Source of the DNA: Mycobacterium sp. GA-1841
Lineage (GTDB): Bacteria > Actinomycetota > Actinomycetes > Mycobacteriales > Mycobacteriaceae
DNA: 64,000 nt
Reading direction: 5' to 3'
NCBI RefSeq assembly: GCF_001954135.1
Contig: NZ_MBEQ01000088.1
Span: 1-64,000 of the forward strand
The notes beneath the pieces were generated by a model, which was given only the letters and a program-made list of their open reading frames with translations, was not told the origin of the DNA and searched no databases. Position numbers and translations under genes: made by a program. The stretch's first letter is position 1, and each line of letters opens with the position of its first letter. Shown here piece by piece: positions 1 through 9,438 of the stretch.

Positions 1-33
1 TCACACCGGCACCTCAACGTCCCCGCGGCCCGA

Positions 34-39
34 TACGGT
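34..39 (+). promoter_or_regulatory. Putative -10 box of a leaderless promoter for the adenylate cyclase
   Basis: TACGGT ends 6 bp before the GTG at 46. This is the spacing seen for leaderless mycobacterial transcripts and it recurs at many genes in this window. The -35 region would lie at or beyond the window edge, so only the -10 element can be judged. Confidence 0.4.
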
Positions 40-45
40 AAACGG

Positions 46-1650
46 GTGACCACGCAGCCCATCCCCATCGCGCGAATCGGTGCATTCGCGCGATGGGTGG
101 CGCGTACCCCGTGGCCGGTGTTCACGCTGGGCATGCTGCAGGCCGACATCATCGGCGCCCTGTTCGTGCTGGGCTTCCTGCGCTTCGGCTTGCCGCCGGA
201 GGATCGCATCCAGCTCCAGGACCTTCCGGTGTTCAACCTGGCGATCTTCCTGGCTTACCTGTTCGTGTCGTTCACCGTCGGCGCCTACCTGGCCCTGCGG
301 TTGCTGATCCCGGTGATCCGCTGGCAGCGTCGCGACACCCTGGTGTCCCAGTCCGACCCCCGCATCACCGAGCTGGCCCGGGTGCGGGCACTGAAGATGC
401 CGTTCTACCGGACCTTGATCAGCGTCACGAACTGGTTCCTCGGCTCGATCGTGTTCATCGTGGCCAGCTGGCCGGTGGCCAGCAAGTCCGCGCCGGTCGT
501 CCTGGTCGCCACCGCGCTGGGCGCCACGGCCACCGCGATCATCGGCTATCTGCAGTCCGAGCGGGTGCTGCGACCCGTTGCCGTGGCCGCGCTGCGCGGC
601 GGTGTGCCGGAGAACTTCCGTGCCCCCGGCGTGATCCTGCGGCAGGTGTTGACCTGGGTGCTCTCGACGGGCGTGCCGGTGCTGGCGATCGTGCTGGCCC
701 TGGTGGCCAGCAAGTTCTCGATCCTGACGGCATCCGCCGACCGGCTCATCACCCCGCTGTTGCTGCTGGCGATCGCCGCGCTGGTGATCGGGCTGTCCAG
801 CACGTTGCTGGTGGCGATGTCGATCGCCGACCCGCTGCGTCAGCTGCGCTGGGCGCTGGGCGAGGTGCAGCGCGGTAACTACAACGCGCACATGCAGATC
901 TACGACGCCAGCGAGCTGGGCCTGCTGCAGGCCGGATTCAACGACATGGTGCGCGAGCTCGCCGAGCGGCAACGGCTACGTGACCTGTTCGGCCGCTACG
1001 TGGGTGAGGATGTGGCCCGCCGCGCCCTGGAGCGCGGCACCGAGTTGGGCGGCCAGGAACGCGACGTGGCGGTGCTGTTCGTGGACCTGGTTGGGTCGAC
1101 GCATCTGGCCTCGACCATTCCGGCCGCCGACGTGGTGAACCTGCTCAACGAGTTCTTCCGCGTCATCGTCGATACCGTCAACCGCCACGGCGGGTTCGTC
1201 AACAAGTTCCAGGGCGACGCGGCCCTGGCCATCTTCGGCGCCCCCATCGAGCATCCCGACGCCTCCGGCGGTGCGCTGGCGGCCTCCCGCGAGCTGCATG
1301 ACGAGCTGCTGAGCGTCCTGGGAACCGACATCGAGTTCGGCATCGGGGTATCAGCCGGCCGCGCGATCGCCGGCCACATCGGTGCTCAGGCCCGCTTCGA
1401 GTACACCGTGATCGGTGACCCGGTCAACGAGGCCGCCCGGCTCACCGAGCTGGCCAAACTGGAAGAAGGCCATGTGCTGGCCTCGGCGATCGCGGTCAGC
1501 GGCGCACTCGATGCCGAGGCGTTGAGCTGGGACGTCGGCGAGATCGTCGAACTGCGCGGACGTACCGTGCCCACTCAGCTGGCCCGCCCGATGAACCTGG
1601 TCCTGCCACGGGATCTGGCGCGCGACGTCGAAAGCGACGTCTCCAGCTAG
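46..1650 (+). CDS. Membrane-bound class III adenylate cyclase with HAMP domain (Rv3645-like)
   Basis: The 534-residue protein should make cAMP from ATP at the inner membrane face. Residues about 20-265 hold roughly six hydrophobic segments, then a HAMP linker (about 260-320) and a cyclase domain (about 335-505). Catalytic features are present: first metal Asp D347 in FVDLVGST, K387 and second metal Asp D391 in NKFQGD, and the transition-state region VIGDPVNEAARL. GTG at 46 is chosen because a TACGGT box precedes it by 6 bp, but the frame is open to the window edge, so a longer form cannot be excluded. Position next to topA matches Rv3645. It converges on topA with only 5 bp between stop codons. 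Confidence 0.93.
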   Translation: MTTQPIPIARIGAFARWVARTPWPVFTLGMLQADIIGALFVLGFLRFGLPPEDRIQLQDLPVFNLAIFLAYLFVSFTVGAYLALRLLIPVIRWQRRDTLVSQSDPRITELARVRALKMPFYRTLISVTNWFLGSIVFIVASWPVASKSAPVVLVATALGATATAIIGYLQSERVLRPVAVAALRGGVPENFRAPGVILRQVLTWVLSTGVPVLAIVLALVASKFSILTASADRLITPLLLLAIAALVIGLSSTLLVAMSIADPLRQLRWALGEVQRGNYNAHMQIYDASELGLLQAGFNDMVRELAERQRLRDLFGRYVGEDVARRALERGTELGGQERDVAVLFVDLVGSTHLASTIPAADVVNLLNEFFRVIVDTVNRHGGFVNKFQGDAALAIFGAPIEHPDASGGALAASRELHDELLSVLGTDIEFGIGVSAGRAIAGHIGAQARFEYTVIGDPVNEAARLTELAKLEEGHVLASAIAVSGALDAEALSWDVGEIVELRGRTVPTQLARPMNLVLPRDLARDVESDVSS

Positions 1651-1655
1651 GTAGT

Positions 1656-4484
1656 TCAGGCCTTCTTGGCCGCAGCCTTCTTCGCCGGAGCCTTCTTGGC
1701 CGCCGTTTTCTTGGCGGCAGCCTTCTTCGCCGGGGCTTTCTTGGCGGCCTTCTTGACCGGCCCACGGGCCCGGCGATCGGCCAGCAGCTCCGAGGCCCGC
1801 TCGTCGGTGATCGACTGAACGTCATCGCCCTTGCGCAGGCTGGCGTTGGTCTCACCGTCGGTGACGTACGGGCCGAACCGGCCGTCCTTGATCACCATCG
1901 GCTTGCCCGACGCCGGGTCGGTGCCCAGCTCACGCAGCGGCGGGGCCGCGGCAGCCTGTCGGCCACGGCGTTTCGGCTCGGCGTAGATCTTCAACGCCTC
2001 GTCGAGGGTGATGGTGAACATCTGCTCTTCGGTGGCCAGCGAGCGTGAGTCGGTGCCGCGCTTCAGGTACGGGCCGTAGCGGCCGTTCTGCGCGGTGATC
2101 TCCTCGTTGTTCGACGGGTCGACCCCCACCACGCGCGGCAACGACAGCAGCTTGAGCGCATCGTCGAGCGTGACGGTCTCCAGATCCATTGTGCGCAGCA
2201 GTGATCCGGTGCGCGGCTTGGGTCCGGTCGGCTTCTTGCCCTTCTTGGCCGTCGTTCCCGCATCAGGATCTTCGGGAGGCTCGGGCAGGATCTCGGTGAC
2301 GTACGGACCGAATCGTCCATCCTTCGCGACGATTTCGTGGCCGGTCGCCGGATCGACGCCCAGCACCCGACCCTCTTGCGGTGTGGCGAAAGCCTTTTCG
2401 GCCAACTCGAGGGTCAGCTCATCGGGGGTCAGCTCGTCCTTGAGGTTGGCGCGCTGGGGCTTGAGCTCCCCCGGATTGTCCGGGTCGGCGATCATCCGCT
2501 CCAGGTACGGGCCGTTGCGGCCCACCCGGACCACCACCGCGCGGCCTTCGTCATCATCAAAGAGCTTGATGGAGTTGACTTCTCGCGCATCGATGCCTTC
2601 GAGGTTTCCACCGACGAGGTGCTTGAGCCCACCGGCGCGAGCGATCGAGCCCTCGACTCCGTGCTCACCACCGAAGTAGAAGTTCGACAGCCAGTTGGTG
2701 CGCTGCTCCTGGCCGTTGGCGATCTCGTCGAGCTCGTCTTCCATGGCCGCGGTGAAGTCGTAGTCGACCAACCGGCCGAAGTGCTGCTCAAGCAGGCCGA
2801 CGACGGCGAAGGCGACCCAGGACGGGACCAGCGCACTACCCTTTTTGACCACGTAACCGCGGTCCTGGATGGTCTTGATGATCGACGAGTACGTCGACGG
2901 ACGGCCGATGCCGAGTTCTTCCAGCGCCTTGATCAGCGAAGCCTCGGTGTAGCGCGCCGGCGGGCTGGTGGTGTGCCCGTCGGCGGTCAGGTCGGCGGCG
3001 TCGACGCGCTGGCCCTGGGTCAGGTTCGGCAGCCGGCTCTCGGCGTCGTCAGCCTCGCCGCCGGCCTGCTCGTCGAGGCTCTCGACGTAAGCCTTGAGGA
3101 AGCCGGCGAACGTGATGGTGCGGCCCGACGCGTTGAAGACCACCTGTTCACCGCCAGCGGCGGTACCGGCGATCCGGAGCGACAGCGTGGTGCCGCGCGC
3201 GTCGGCCATCTGTGAGGCCACGGTGCGCTGCCAGATCAACTCGTAGAGCCGGAACTCGTCGGTGTCGAGCTGGGCGTGCAGCTGCCCCGGCGTCTGGAAC
3301 ACGTCGCCGGAGGGGCGGATCGCCTCGTGTGCCTCTTGAGCGTTCTTGACCTTGCGGGTGTACTGCCGCGGCGACGGGTGCACGTATTCGTCGCCGTAGA
3401 GCTGACGGGCCTGGTTGCGTGCGGCGTTGATGGCCGACTCGGACAGCGTCGTCGAGTCGGTACGCATGTAGGTGATGTAGCCGTTCTCGTACAGTCGCTG
3501 CGCGATGCTCATGGTGCGCTCGGAGGAAAACCGCAGTTTGCGGGCGGCTTCCTGCTGCAGCGTCGACGTCATGAAGGGCGCGTAGGGCTTGCGGGTGTAC
3601 GGCTTCTGCTCGACGGAGCTGACGGCCAGCTGCGCTCCGCGCAGCCCCGCGGCCAGCGCTCCGGCGCTGGCCTCGTCGAGGACCAGCACCTCGTCGGGCT
3701 TCTTCAACTGGCCGAGCGAATCGAAGTCACGCCCGGCGGCGACCCGGCGGCCGTCGACGGTGTTGAGCTTGGCGGTGAACCTGGGCGGCGAAGCGCTGGG
3801 GTCCGACACGGATGCATCGAGCTCGGCGCTGACGTCCCAGTACCCGGCGCTGCGGAACGCCATGCGCTCCCGCTCGCGCTGCACGATGATGCGCGTGGCC
3901 ACCGACTGCACCCGGCCCGCCGACAGCTTCGGCGCGACCTTCTTCCACAGCACGGGCGAAACCTCGTAGCCGTAGAGCCGGTCGAGGATGCGGCGGGTTT
4001 CCTGCGCGTCCACCAGGGCGATGTCGAGGTCGCGGGGGCTCTCCGCGGCGGCCCGGATGGCCGGTTCGGTGATCTCGTGGAACACCATCCGCTTGACCGG
4101 CACCTTGGGCTTGAGCGTCTCCAGCAGGTGCCAGGCGATCGCCTCGCCCTCGCGGTCACCGTCTGTCGCGAGGTAGAGCTCGTCGACGCCTTTGAGCAGG
4201 TCCTTGAGCTCGGTGACCGTGCTCTTCTTGTCGGGGCTGACGATGTAGAGCGGCTCGAAGTTGTCGTCGACATTCACCCCGAGGCGGGCCCAGGGTTCGG
4301 ATTTGTACTTGGCGGGCACGTCGGCGGCATTGCGGGGAAGGTCGCGGATGTGCCCGCGGGAGGACTCGACAACGTAATTGGACCCGAGGTAACCGGCGAT
4401 CTTGCGCGCCTTCGTCGGCGACTCGACAATCACGAGTCGCCGGACATTCCCCTTGCTTCCGCTGCCGCCATTATCGCCAGCCAA
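1656..4484 (-). CDS. topA: DNA topoisomerase I
   Basis: Type IA topoisomerase of 942 residues that relaxes negative supercoils; the M. tuberculosis enzyme is about 934. The N-terminal Toprim domain shows LVIVESPTKA and DGDREGEAIAW. The active-site tyrosine is Y339 in YITYMRTDS. The C-terminal half carries the mycobacterial repeated D-P-x-G-x-E/GRFGPYV modules, and the last 35 residues are a Lys/Ala-rich tail of AKKA/AKKT repeats that binds DNA in this family. The start codon is TTG at 4484; the conserved RRLVIVESPTK block follows about 15 residues later, so no longer start is needed. A palindrome-containing promoter lies just upstream. Confidence 0.97.
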   Translation of the reverse strand: MAGDNGGSGSKGNVRRLVIVESPTKARKIAGYLGSNYVVESSRGHIRDLPRNAADVPAKYKSEPWARLGVNVDDNFEPLYIVSPDKKSTVTELKDLLKGVDELYLATDGDREGEAIAWHLLETLKPKVPVKRMVFHEITEPAIRAAAESPRDLDIALVDAQETRRILDRLYGYEVSPVLWKKVAPKLSAGRVQSVATRIIVQRERERMAFRSAGYWDVSAELDASVSDPSASPPRFTAKLNTVDGRRVAAGRDFDSLGQLKKPDEVLVLDEASAGALAAGLRGAQLAVSSVEQKPYTRKPYAPFMTSTLQQEAARKLRFSSERTMSIAQRLYENGYITYMRTDSTTLSESAINAARNQARQLYGDEYVHPSPRQYTRKVKNAQEAHEAIRPSGDVFQTPGQLHAQLDTDEFRLYELIWQRTVASQMADARGTTLSLRIAGTAAGGEQVVFNASGRTITFAGFLKAYVESLDEQAGGEADDAESRLPNLTQGQRVDAADLTADGHTTSPPARYTEASLIKALEELGIGRPSTYSSIIKTIQDRGYVVKKGSALVPSWVAFAVVGLLEQHFGRLVDYDFTAAMEDELDEIANGQEQRTNWLSNFYFGGEHGVEGSIARAGGLKHLVGGNLEGIDAREVNSIKLFDDDEGRAVVVRVGRNGPYLERMIADPDNPGELKPQRANLKDELTPDELTLELAEKAFATPQEGRVLGVDPATGHEIVAKDGRFGPYVTEILPEPPEDPDAGTTAKKGKKPTGPKPRTGSLLRTMDLETVTLDDALKLLSLPRVVGVDPSNNEEITAQNGRYGPYLKRGTDSRSLATEEQMFTITLDEALKIYAEPKRRGRQAAAAPPLRELGTDPASGKPMVIKDGRFGPYVTDGETNASLRKGDDVQSITDERASELLADRRARGPVKKAAKKAPAKKAAAKKTAAKKAPAKKAAAKKA

Positions 4485-4502
4485 CTGTGCCTACGCTCCA
4501 CT

Positions 4503-4532
4503 TCTATAGTTGCCGCGCCACGCCCGGCAACT
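4503..4532 (-). promoter_or_regulatory. Putative topA promoter with an embedded inverted repeat
   Basis: Read on the minus strand, TATAGA (4508-4503) is a good -10 box, and TTGCCG lies about 16 bp upstream as a weak -35. The -35/spacer region is an 8-bp perfect inverted repeat, AGTTGCCG (4508-4515) and CGGCAACT (4525-4532), which could bind a regulator or extrude on supercoiling. The predicted transcript start is 10-15 nt before the TTG start codon. Confidence 0.4.
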
Positions 4533-4587
4533 GACAATTTCGCATTACGCGCGAGCCTACGCAAACCGGCTCTCCGCGTGAACACCA

Positions 4588-5181
4588 TTAAATATGCGGC
4601 CAGTGCGCCAACGCGGCGGCGTCATCCGGTGGTTCCCCGACGTTCTCTACCAGGCGAGACAGGCGTCGCCGGCCACTGATCCGCAGCGCCGGATGCGAAC
4701 CTCTGGTCCCGATCAGGGTTGGTGCAATCCCCACCCGCATCATCGCCGCGGCCAGCGCCGCGTGGGTGTCGGGCGCATGCGGGTCCAGTGCAAGCAGATA
4801 GCGGTCCTCAGCCTCCGGAGTGCCCCCGGCCAGCGTCCAGGCCCGCAGCTCACGTGAGCCGGGCAACCACGTCGTGGGAACCGTCTTGACCGCCCCACGG
4901 GTCCATTGCCCAGCGATCAGCATCAATTGAGAGTCCAGTGCCGTACGCACCAGCGGGGTGTTCTCGTCGGTGCGCGCGATTTCGGGCACCAGGCCGGCTT
5001 CGGTGATCATCTCGGCCAGACCCTGCGCCCGCCACAATTCGTCGACGACCACTGAGATGCGGGCCGCCTGCTGCCCGCGGGAGCTGCCCAGCACAATCTG
5101 TCCGGGCCCGGCGAGCACCCCGGTCAGGTCCGACGCCGCGGGCGGCACCGACTCGGCCGAGAAGAAGGACAGCTGGCTCAC
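4588..5181 (-). CDS. Conserved mycobacterial hypothetical protein (Rv3647c-like)
   Basis: This 197-residue soluble protein lies between topA and cspA, the position of Rv3647c, and I know of no biochemical function. It has no signal peptide or membrane segment. The sequence has a mixed alpha/beta look, with a GSRELRAWTL stretch in the middle and a C-terminal IGTRGSHPALRISGRRR region. GTG at 5181 is supported by a TAGTGT box at 5193-5188, 6 nt upstream, the leaderless spacing. Confidence 0.8.
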   Translation of the reverse strand: MSQLSFFSAESVPPAASDLTGVLAGPGQIVLGSSRGQQAARISVVVDELWRAQGLAEMITEAGLVPEIARTDENTPLVRTALDSQLMLIAGQWTRGAVKTVPTTWLPGSRELRAWTLAGGTPEAEDRYLLALDPHAPDTHAALAAAMMRVGIAPTLIGTRGSHPALRISGRRRLSRLVENVGEPPDDAAALAHWPHI

Positions 5182-5187
5182 GAATCG

Positions 5188-5193
5188 ACACTA
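5188..5193 (-). promoter_or_regulatory. Putative -10 box, leaderless promoter of the Rv3647c-like gene
   Basis: On the minus strand TAGTGT is followed by 6 nt and then GTG at 5181. Confidence 0.4.
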
Positions 5194-5204
5194 GGCCAGC
5201 CTGG

Positions 5205-5261
5205 CCCGCAAAAACGAGAACACCCCCGCGGTGTCCGGTCCGGACTCACACGGGGGTGTTC
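5205..5261 (-). terminator. Rho-independent terminator of cspA
   Basis: An 11-bp perfect inverted repeat (5218-5228 GAACACCCCCG, 5251-5261 CGGGGGTGTTC) lies 19 nt after the cspA stop codon. On the minus strand it is followed by TTCTCGTTTTTGCGG, which contains a run of five T. This is an unusually canonical terminator for a mycobacterium. Confidence 0.8.
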
Positions 5262-5279
5262 ACTTTGGGTTTGTGTGGC

Positions 5280-5483
5280 TCAGATGGCCCGTACACCCGT
5301 GGCCTGCGGCCCCTTGGGGCTCTGGCCGACCTCGAACTCAACCTTCTGGTTCTCCTCCAGGGTGCGGAATCCGCTGCCCTGAATTTCCGTGTAGTGGACA
5401 AACACGTCGGCAGAGCCGTCCTCCGGAGCGATGAAGCCGAAGCCCTTCTCCGCGTTGAACCACTTCACAGTTCCCTGTGGCAT
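5280..5483 (-). CDS. cspA: Cold-shock protein
   Basis: The 67-residue single CSD/OB-fold protein binds single-stranded RNA or DNA. It carries the RNP1 motif KGFGFI (residues about 14-19) and the RNP2-like DVFVHYTEI. The length equals the family norm. The ATG at 5483 is preceded by AGAAGGAAAG, a good ribosome binding site. Nearly 300 bp separate it from the divergent helicase gene, leaving room for the long 5' leader typical of csp mRNAs. A strong terminator follows. Confidence 0.97.
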   Translation of the reverse strand: MPQGTVKWFNAEKGFGFIAPEDGSADVFVHYTEIQGSGFRTLEENQKVEFEVGQSPKGPQATGVRAI

Positions 5484-5725
5484 CTTTTGTTCTTTCCTTC
5501 TCTTTCAACCGGGTGCGGTCCACCGACTTCCGGTGCACCGGGCCCGTTCCGACCGCCATCCTTCGTGGAGTCGCCCGGAACTGACCCGACCTACAACCCT
5601 CGCAGGAACCGCGATCGCAACGACGATCCTGCGAGTGCGAGTACAAACACAGAAGCTGCGACCGTGATCAGTCAACCATGTTCGGGTCGACTGCGACAGT
5701 CTTGGCGTGCGGCGCGTGGTGAACA

Positions 5726-5739
5726 ATTTGTTTACAAAT
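5726..5739. promoter_or_regulatory. AT-rich palindrome between cspA and the helicase gene
   Basis: ATTTGT-TT-ACAAAT is a near-perfect 14-bp palindrome in an otherwise GC-rich intergenic region (5484-5780). The rest of the region shows no gene; a TAGATC box at 5760 and the helicase SD AAGGAGG at 5767-5773 follow. It may be an operator for either divergent gene. Confidence 0.3.
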
Positions 5740-5780
5740 CCGGGCCGAGGTCGACGGGGTAGATCGAAGGAGGACACGCA

Positions 5781-8135
5781 GTGCTGGATCAGGGGTCGGA
5801 TTTCGGCCGTGAGCTGCTCGCTTGCGCTGTCGAGGGCACCCCAGCCGACGAAGATCCGCTACGCCATGTCGCGGATATCCCGCCGCGGCACGGCAAACCG
5901 CGCCAATGGCCGCAATGGGCCCATCCGGAGGTGGTGCAGGCGTTGGGCGAGCGCGGTATCACCGCGCCGTGGTCGCATCAGCTCGAAACCGCCGAATTGG
6001 CCCATGCCGGACGGCATGTCGTGGTATCGACCGGAACAGCGTCGGGGAAGTCCCTGGCCTACCAGTTGCCGATCCTGTCGGCCCTGGCCCACGATCCCCG
6101 CGCCCGGGTGCTCTACCTGTCCCCGACCAAGGCACTCGGACACGATCAGCTGCGTACCGCGCAGGAGCTGAGCGAGTCCGTCGGCGCGTTGCGCGACGTG
6201 GCACCCGCGCCGTATGACGGTGACAGCGCGACGGAAGTACGCCGGTTCGCCCGGGAACGGTCACGGTGGATCTTCTCCAACCCGGACATGATCCACCTGT
6301 CACTGCTGCGCAACCATGCCCGCTGGGCGGTGTTCCTGCGCCACCTCAAGTTCATCGTCGTCGACGAATGCCATTATTACCGCGGCATTTTCGGTTCGAA
6401 CGTGGCCCTCGTGCTGCGTCGGCTGCTGCGGTTGTGTGCGCGCTACTCCCCCGATGGCGTAAGCCCTACGGTCATATTCGCCAGCGCCACCACCGCCTCC
6501 CCCGCCGAGACCGCCGCGGAGCTGATCGGCCAGACGGTCGCCGAGGTGACCGAGGACGGGTCACCGCAAGGTGCGCGCACCATCGCGCTGTGGGAGCCGG
6601 CTCTGCTCGACGATCTCACGGGCGAGAACGGCGCCCCGGTGCGACGTTCGGCCGGCGCCGAAGCCGCCCGGGTGATGGCCGATCTGATGATCGAGGGGGC
6701 GCGCACGTTGACGTTCGTGCGGTCCCGCCGCGGTGCCGAGCTCACCGCGCTGGGCACCCGCGCCCGCTTGGAGGACACCGCTCCCGAGCTGGCGGATCTG
6801 GTGGCGTCCTACCGGGCCGGTTACCTGGCCGAAGATCGCCGCGAGCTGGAACATGCCCTGACCGACGGTCGCCTGCGGGGGCTGGCGACCACCAACGCGC
6901 TCGAGCTCGGCATCGACATCGCCGGCCTGGATGCGGTGGTGCTGGCCGGTTTTCCCGGCACCGTCACCTCGTTCTGGCAGCAGGCCGGACGTTCCGGCCG
7001 CCGCGGGCAGGGCGCGCTGATCGTGTTGATCGCCCGCGACGATCCGCTGGACACCTACCTGGTGCACCATCCGGCGGCCCTGTTGGACAAGCCGATCGAG
7101 CGGGTGGTCATCGACCCGACGAATCCGCATGTGCTTGGACCGCAATTGCTCTGCGCGGCAGCCGAATTGCCACTCACCGCGGCCGAGGTCCGGTTGTGGA
7201 ACGCCGAGGCGGTGGCCGAGACGCTCGTCGACGACGGCCTGTTGCGCAAGCGTCCGGGCGGCTACTTTCCCGCTCCCGGCGTGGATCCGCATCCGGCCGT
7301 GGACATCCGCGGTTCCAGCGGCGGCCAGATCGCGATCCTTGAGGTCGATACCGGCCGGATGCTGGGCAGCACCGGCGCCGGCCAGGCCGCAGCGTCACTA
7401 CATCCGGGCGCGGTGTATCTGCACCAGGGCGAGACCTATCTGGTGGAATCGCTGTCGTTCGAGGACGGAGTCGCGTTCGTGTCCGCCGGCGATCCCGGCT
7501 ACACCACATTCGCCCGAGAACTGACCGACATCTCGGTCACCGGCCCCGGCGAGCGCCGACAGTTCGGCCCGGTCACGGTGGGTCTGGTGCCGGTGTCGGT
7601 GACCAACACCGTGGTCGGGTATCTACGGCGCCGGATGGACGGCGAGGTGATCGACTTCATCGAACTGGAGATGCCACCGAGCACGCTGGACACCATGGCC
7701 GCGATGTGCACCATCAGCCCGGAGGCGTTGCAGGACAGCGGAATCGACCCGCTGGCAGTCCCGGGAAGTCTGCATGCGGCCGAACACGCGGCGATCGGAC
7801 TGTTGCCGCTGGTGGCCAGCTGCGACCGCGGCGACATCGGCGGGGTGTCCACGGCCGTCGGGCCAGTGGATGGGTTGCCGTCCATTTTCGTCTACGACGG
7901 TTATCCCGGCGGGGCCGGTTTCGCCGAGCGGGGATACCACAATCTGAGTACGTGGTGGGGTGCGACGGCCGAGGCGATCGAGGCTTGCGAGTGCCCGAAC
8001 GGTTGCCCCTCGTGTGTGCAGTCACCGAAATGCGGCAACGGCAACGATCCCTTGGACAAGAGGGGCGCGGTGCGCGTATTACGTCTGGTGCTCGGCGCGC
8101 TGAGTACTTCCTCAGCGATCCCCCGACCGTGTTGA
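5781..8135 (+). CDS. sftH: SftH-type superfamily 2 DNA helicase with C-terminal cysteine cluster (DUF1998)
   Basis: This 784-residue helicase matches the actinobacterial helicase/secretion-neighbourhood DECH family; the M. smegmatis homologue SftH is a DNA-dependent ATPase and 3'-5' translocase. Motif I is STGTASGKSLAYQ, motif II is VVDECHYYRG, motif V is ELGIDIAGLD and motif VI is QQAGRSGRRGQ. Near the C-terminus the cluster CECPNGCPSC, followed by a fourth region Cys, gives a four-Cys metal site as in the MrfA/Hrq1-like group. GTG at 5781 follows AAGGAGG with a 7-nt spacer. The link with the tad genes is conserved across actinobacteria. Confidence 0.92.
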   Translation: MLDQGSDFGRELLACAVEGTPADEDPLRHVADIPPRHGKPRQWPQWAHPEVVQALGERGITAPWSHQLETAELAHAGRHVVVSTGTASGKSLAYQLPILSALAHDPRARVLYLSPTKALGHDQLRTAQELSESVGALRDVAPAPYDGDSATEVRRFARERSRWIFSNPDMIHLSLLRNHARWAVFLRHLKFIVVDECHYYRGIFGSNVALVLRRLLRLCARYSPDGVSPTVIFASATTASPAETAAELIGQTVAEVTEDGSPQGARTIALWEPALLDDLTGENGAPVRRSAGAEAARVMADLMIEGARTLTFVRSRRGAELTALGTRARLEDTAPELADLVASYRAGYLAEDRRELEHALTDGRLRGLATTNALELGIDIAGLDAVVLAGFPGTVTSFWQQAGRSGRRGQGALIVLIARDDPLDTYLVHHPAALLDKPIERVVIDPTNPHVLGPQLLCAAAELPLTAAEVRLWNAEAVAETLVDDGLLRKRPGGYFPAPGVDPHPAVDIRGSSGGQIAILEVDTGRMLGSTGAGQAAASLHPGAVYLHQGETYLVESLSFEDGVAFVSAGDPGYTTFARELTDISVTGPGERRQFGPVTVGLVPVSVTNTVVGYLRRRMDGEVIDFIELEMPPSTLDTMAAMCTISPEALQDSGIDPLAVPGSLHAAEHAAIGLLPLVASCDRGDIGGVSTAVGPVDGLPSIFVYDGYPGGAGFAERGYHNLSTWWGATAEAIEACECPNGCPSCVQSPKCGNGNDPLDKRGAVRVLRLVLGALSTSSAIPRPC

Positions 8136-8399
8136 CGACCGACCCCTCGACGGCCGACGACACGGATCGACAACTACGTGGCTGCAATCGGCCACGCCGA
8201 ACACACAGACGTTGCGACGAACGGTCGGACAACGCGATCCGTTCCCAATCCCGGACGCCGGGCGCAGTGGCAAATTACGTGAACTCACTCATGTTTGCAA
8301 CCCTCCCGATCATCCAATCCACTGCCACTCCCGGGATCCACAGTGTTCGGGCGCGGATTCCGTCGTCAATTGGCGCGATGACGAAGGTCTACCCACCGG
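8136..8399. other. Non-coding gap between the helicase and the Rv3651-like gene
   Basis: No convincing gene, repeat or RNA is visible. In M. tuberculosis this interval carries PE33; no PE motif can be read here in any frame. An in-frame extension of the downstream ORF back to 8212 lacks the expected codon usage and any homology I recognise. Confidence 0.5.
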
Positions 8400-8405
8400 T
8401 AAAAT
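8400..8405 (+). promoter_or_regulatory. -10 box of a leaderless promoter for the Rv3651-like gene
   Basis: TAAAAT is separated from the ATG at 8413 by 7 nt, which supports 8413 over the upstream ATG at 8404. Confidence 0.45.
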
Positions 8406-8412
8406 GCTGGCC

Positions 8413-9438
8413 ATGACCCACGACTGGCTGCTCGTGGAGACGCTGGGTAGCGAGCCTGTGGTGGTCGCGCGAGGTCTGCAGACCAAGAACCTCGTCCCGA
8501 TCAGTGTGTTCCTGCGACGAAATCCGCACCTGATGGCAATACACAGCGCGATCAGGGAAACTGTCCAAGCCGGCCAGGGCTTGACGAGCATCACAACCAA
8601 GAACGACCGCGTGATCCGCACCGAGGTGGTGCGGATGTCCGACGGGCACATCCACGGTGTACATGTGTGGATCGGGCCGATCGACGTCGATCCGCCACCA
8701 CGACCGGTTCCGGGCCCGCTGCTGTGGGACCTGACCGCCGGCGTCGCCACGGACACCGCCGAGTCTCTGCGCAACAGCGGCATGGATCCGGAAACCGAAC
8801 CCACGCATGACCGCGCGTTCGCCGACGATCTGCCGGCCAGAGACCTCAACGGCACTGAGGCCAAGGTGCTGGCGATGACGATCAAACCGGTGGTGGGCAA
8901 CACCTTGTGCACGACCTGGGATGTCACCGACCACCGTGGAGAGCTCATCACCGTCGGCTTCGTGGCCCGGGTGACCAGCGAACCGCAGGACGACGGCTCC
9001 GAGCGCATGATCTGCCGGGCGATGAACTGGCGCAGCGAACGGGAGACCGCGTTGGTGCGTGAGGACACGTTGGCCCAGCGCATCCTCAACGGGCTGGCAC
9101 AACCCGGCGTGCACCGGGTCTTGGTCGACCTCGACAACTGGAAGTTGTTGAAATGGCTCGACGAACCCGCCCCGTTCTTCGACTGGCGCAACCGCAACGG
9201 TGGGCCGGCCCGCATCCATCCCGTCGACGCGCGGCACATGGCGCGGATGACCACCGAGTTCGACACCGGCGTCACCACCGCCGTGCTGCGCATGCGCGCC
9301 GAGAATGGCAACTGGCAGCCCGTGCACATGACCGTGAACCGGATCGAGCTCGACGAGGACACCTTCGTCGGCCTGATCGCCCTTCGGCTCCCGACCGATG
9401 GCGAGGTCACCGCCGCCGACCTCGACCGGATCGACTAG
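8413..9438 (+). CDS. Sensor-domain protein of the Rv3651 family (PAS/GAF-like)
   Basis: A 341-residue cytoplasmic protein close to M. tuberculosis Rv3651 (345 aa), which was shown crystallographically to consist of tandem sensor-type domains. The hallmark N-terminus HDWLLVETLG and the block LAQRILNGLAQPGVHRVLVD are clear. No signal peptide, membrane segment or catalytic motif is visible, and the ligand is unknown. ATG 8413 is chosen from similarity and the leaderless -10 box; ATG 8404 is an alternative. The TAG stop overlaps the TAG stop of the opposing pilus operon in one CTAG. Confidence 0.88.
   Translation: MTHDWLLVETLGSEPVVVARGLQTKNLVPISVFLRRNPHLMAIHSAIRETVQAGQGLTSITTKNDRVIRTEVVRMSDGHIHGVHVWIGPIDVDPPPRPVPGPLLWDLTAGVATDTAESLRNSGMDPETEPTHDRAFADDLPARDLNGTEAKVLAMTIKPVVGNTLCTTWDVTDHRGELITVGFVARVTSEPQDDGSERMICRAMNWRSERETALVREDTLAQRILNGLAQPGVHRVLVDLDNWKLLKWLDEPAPFFDWRNRNGGPARIHPVDARHMARMTTEFDTGVTTAVLRMRAENGNWQPVHMTVNRIELDEDTFVGLIALRLPTDGEVTAADLDRID

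Noticed and set aside
3276..4679. Long plus-strand open frame across topA
   Set aside because: Antisense shadow of topA, no recognisable protein motif or ribosome site.
8212..8412. Upstream in-frame extension of the Rv3651-like gene
   Set aside because: No similarity to the family; leaderless box and homologue start support 8413.
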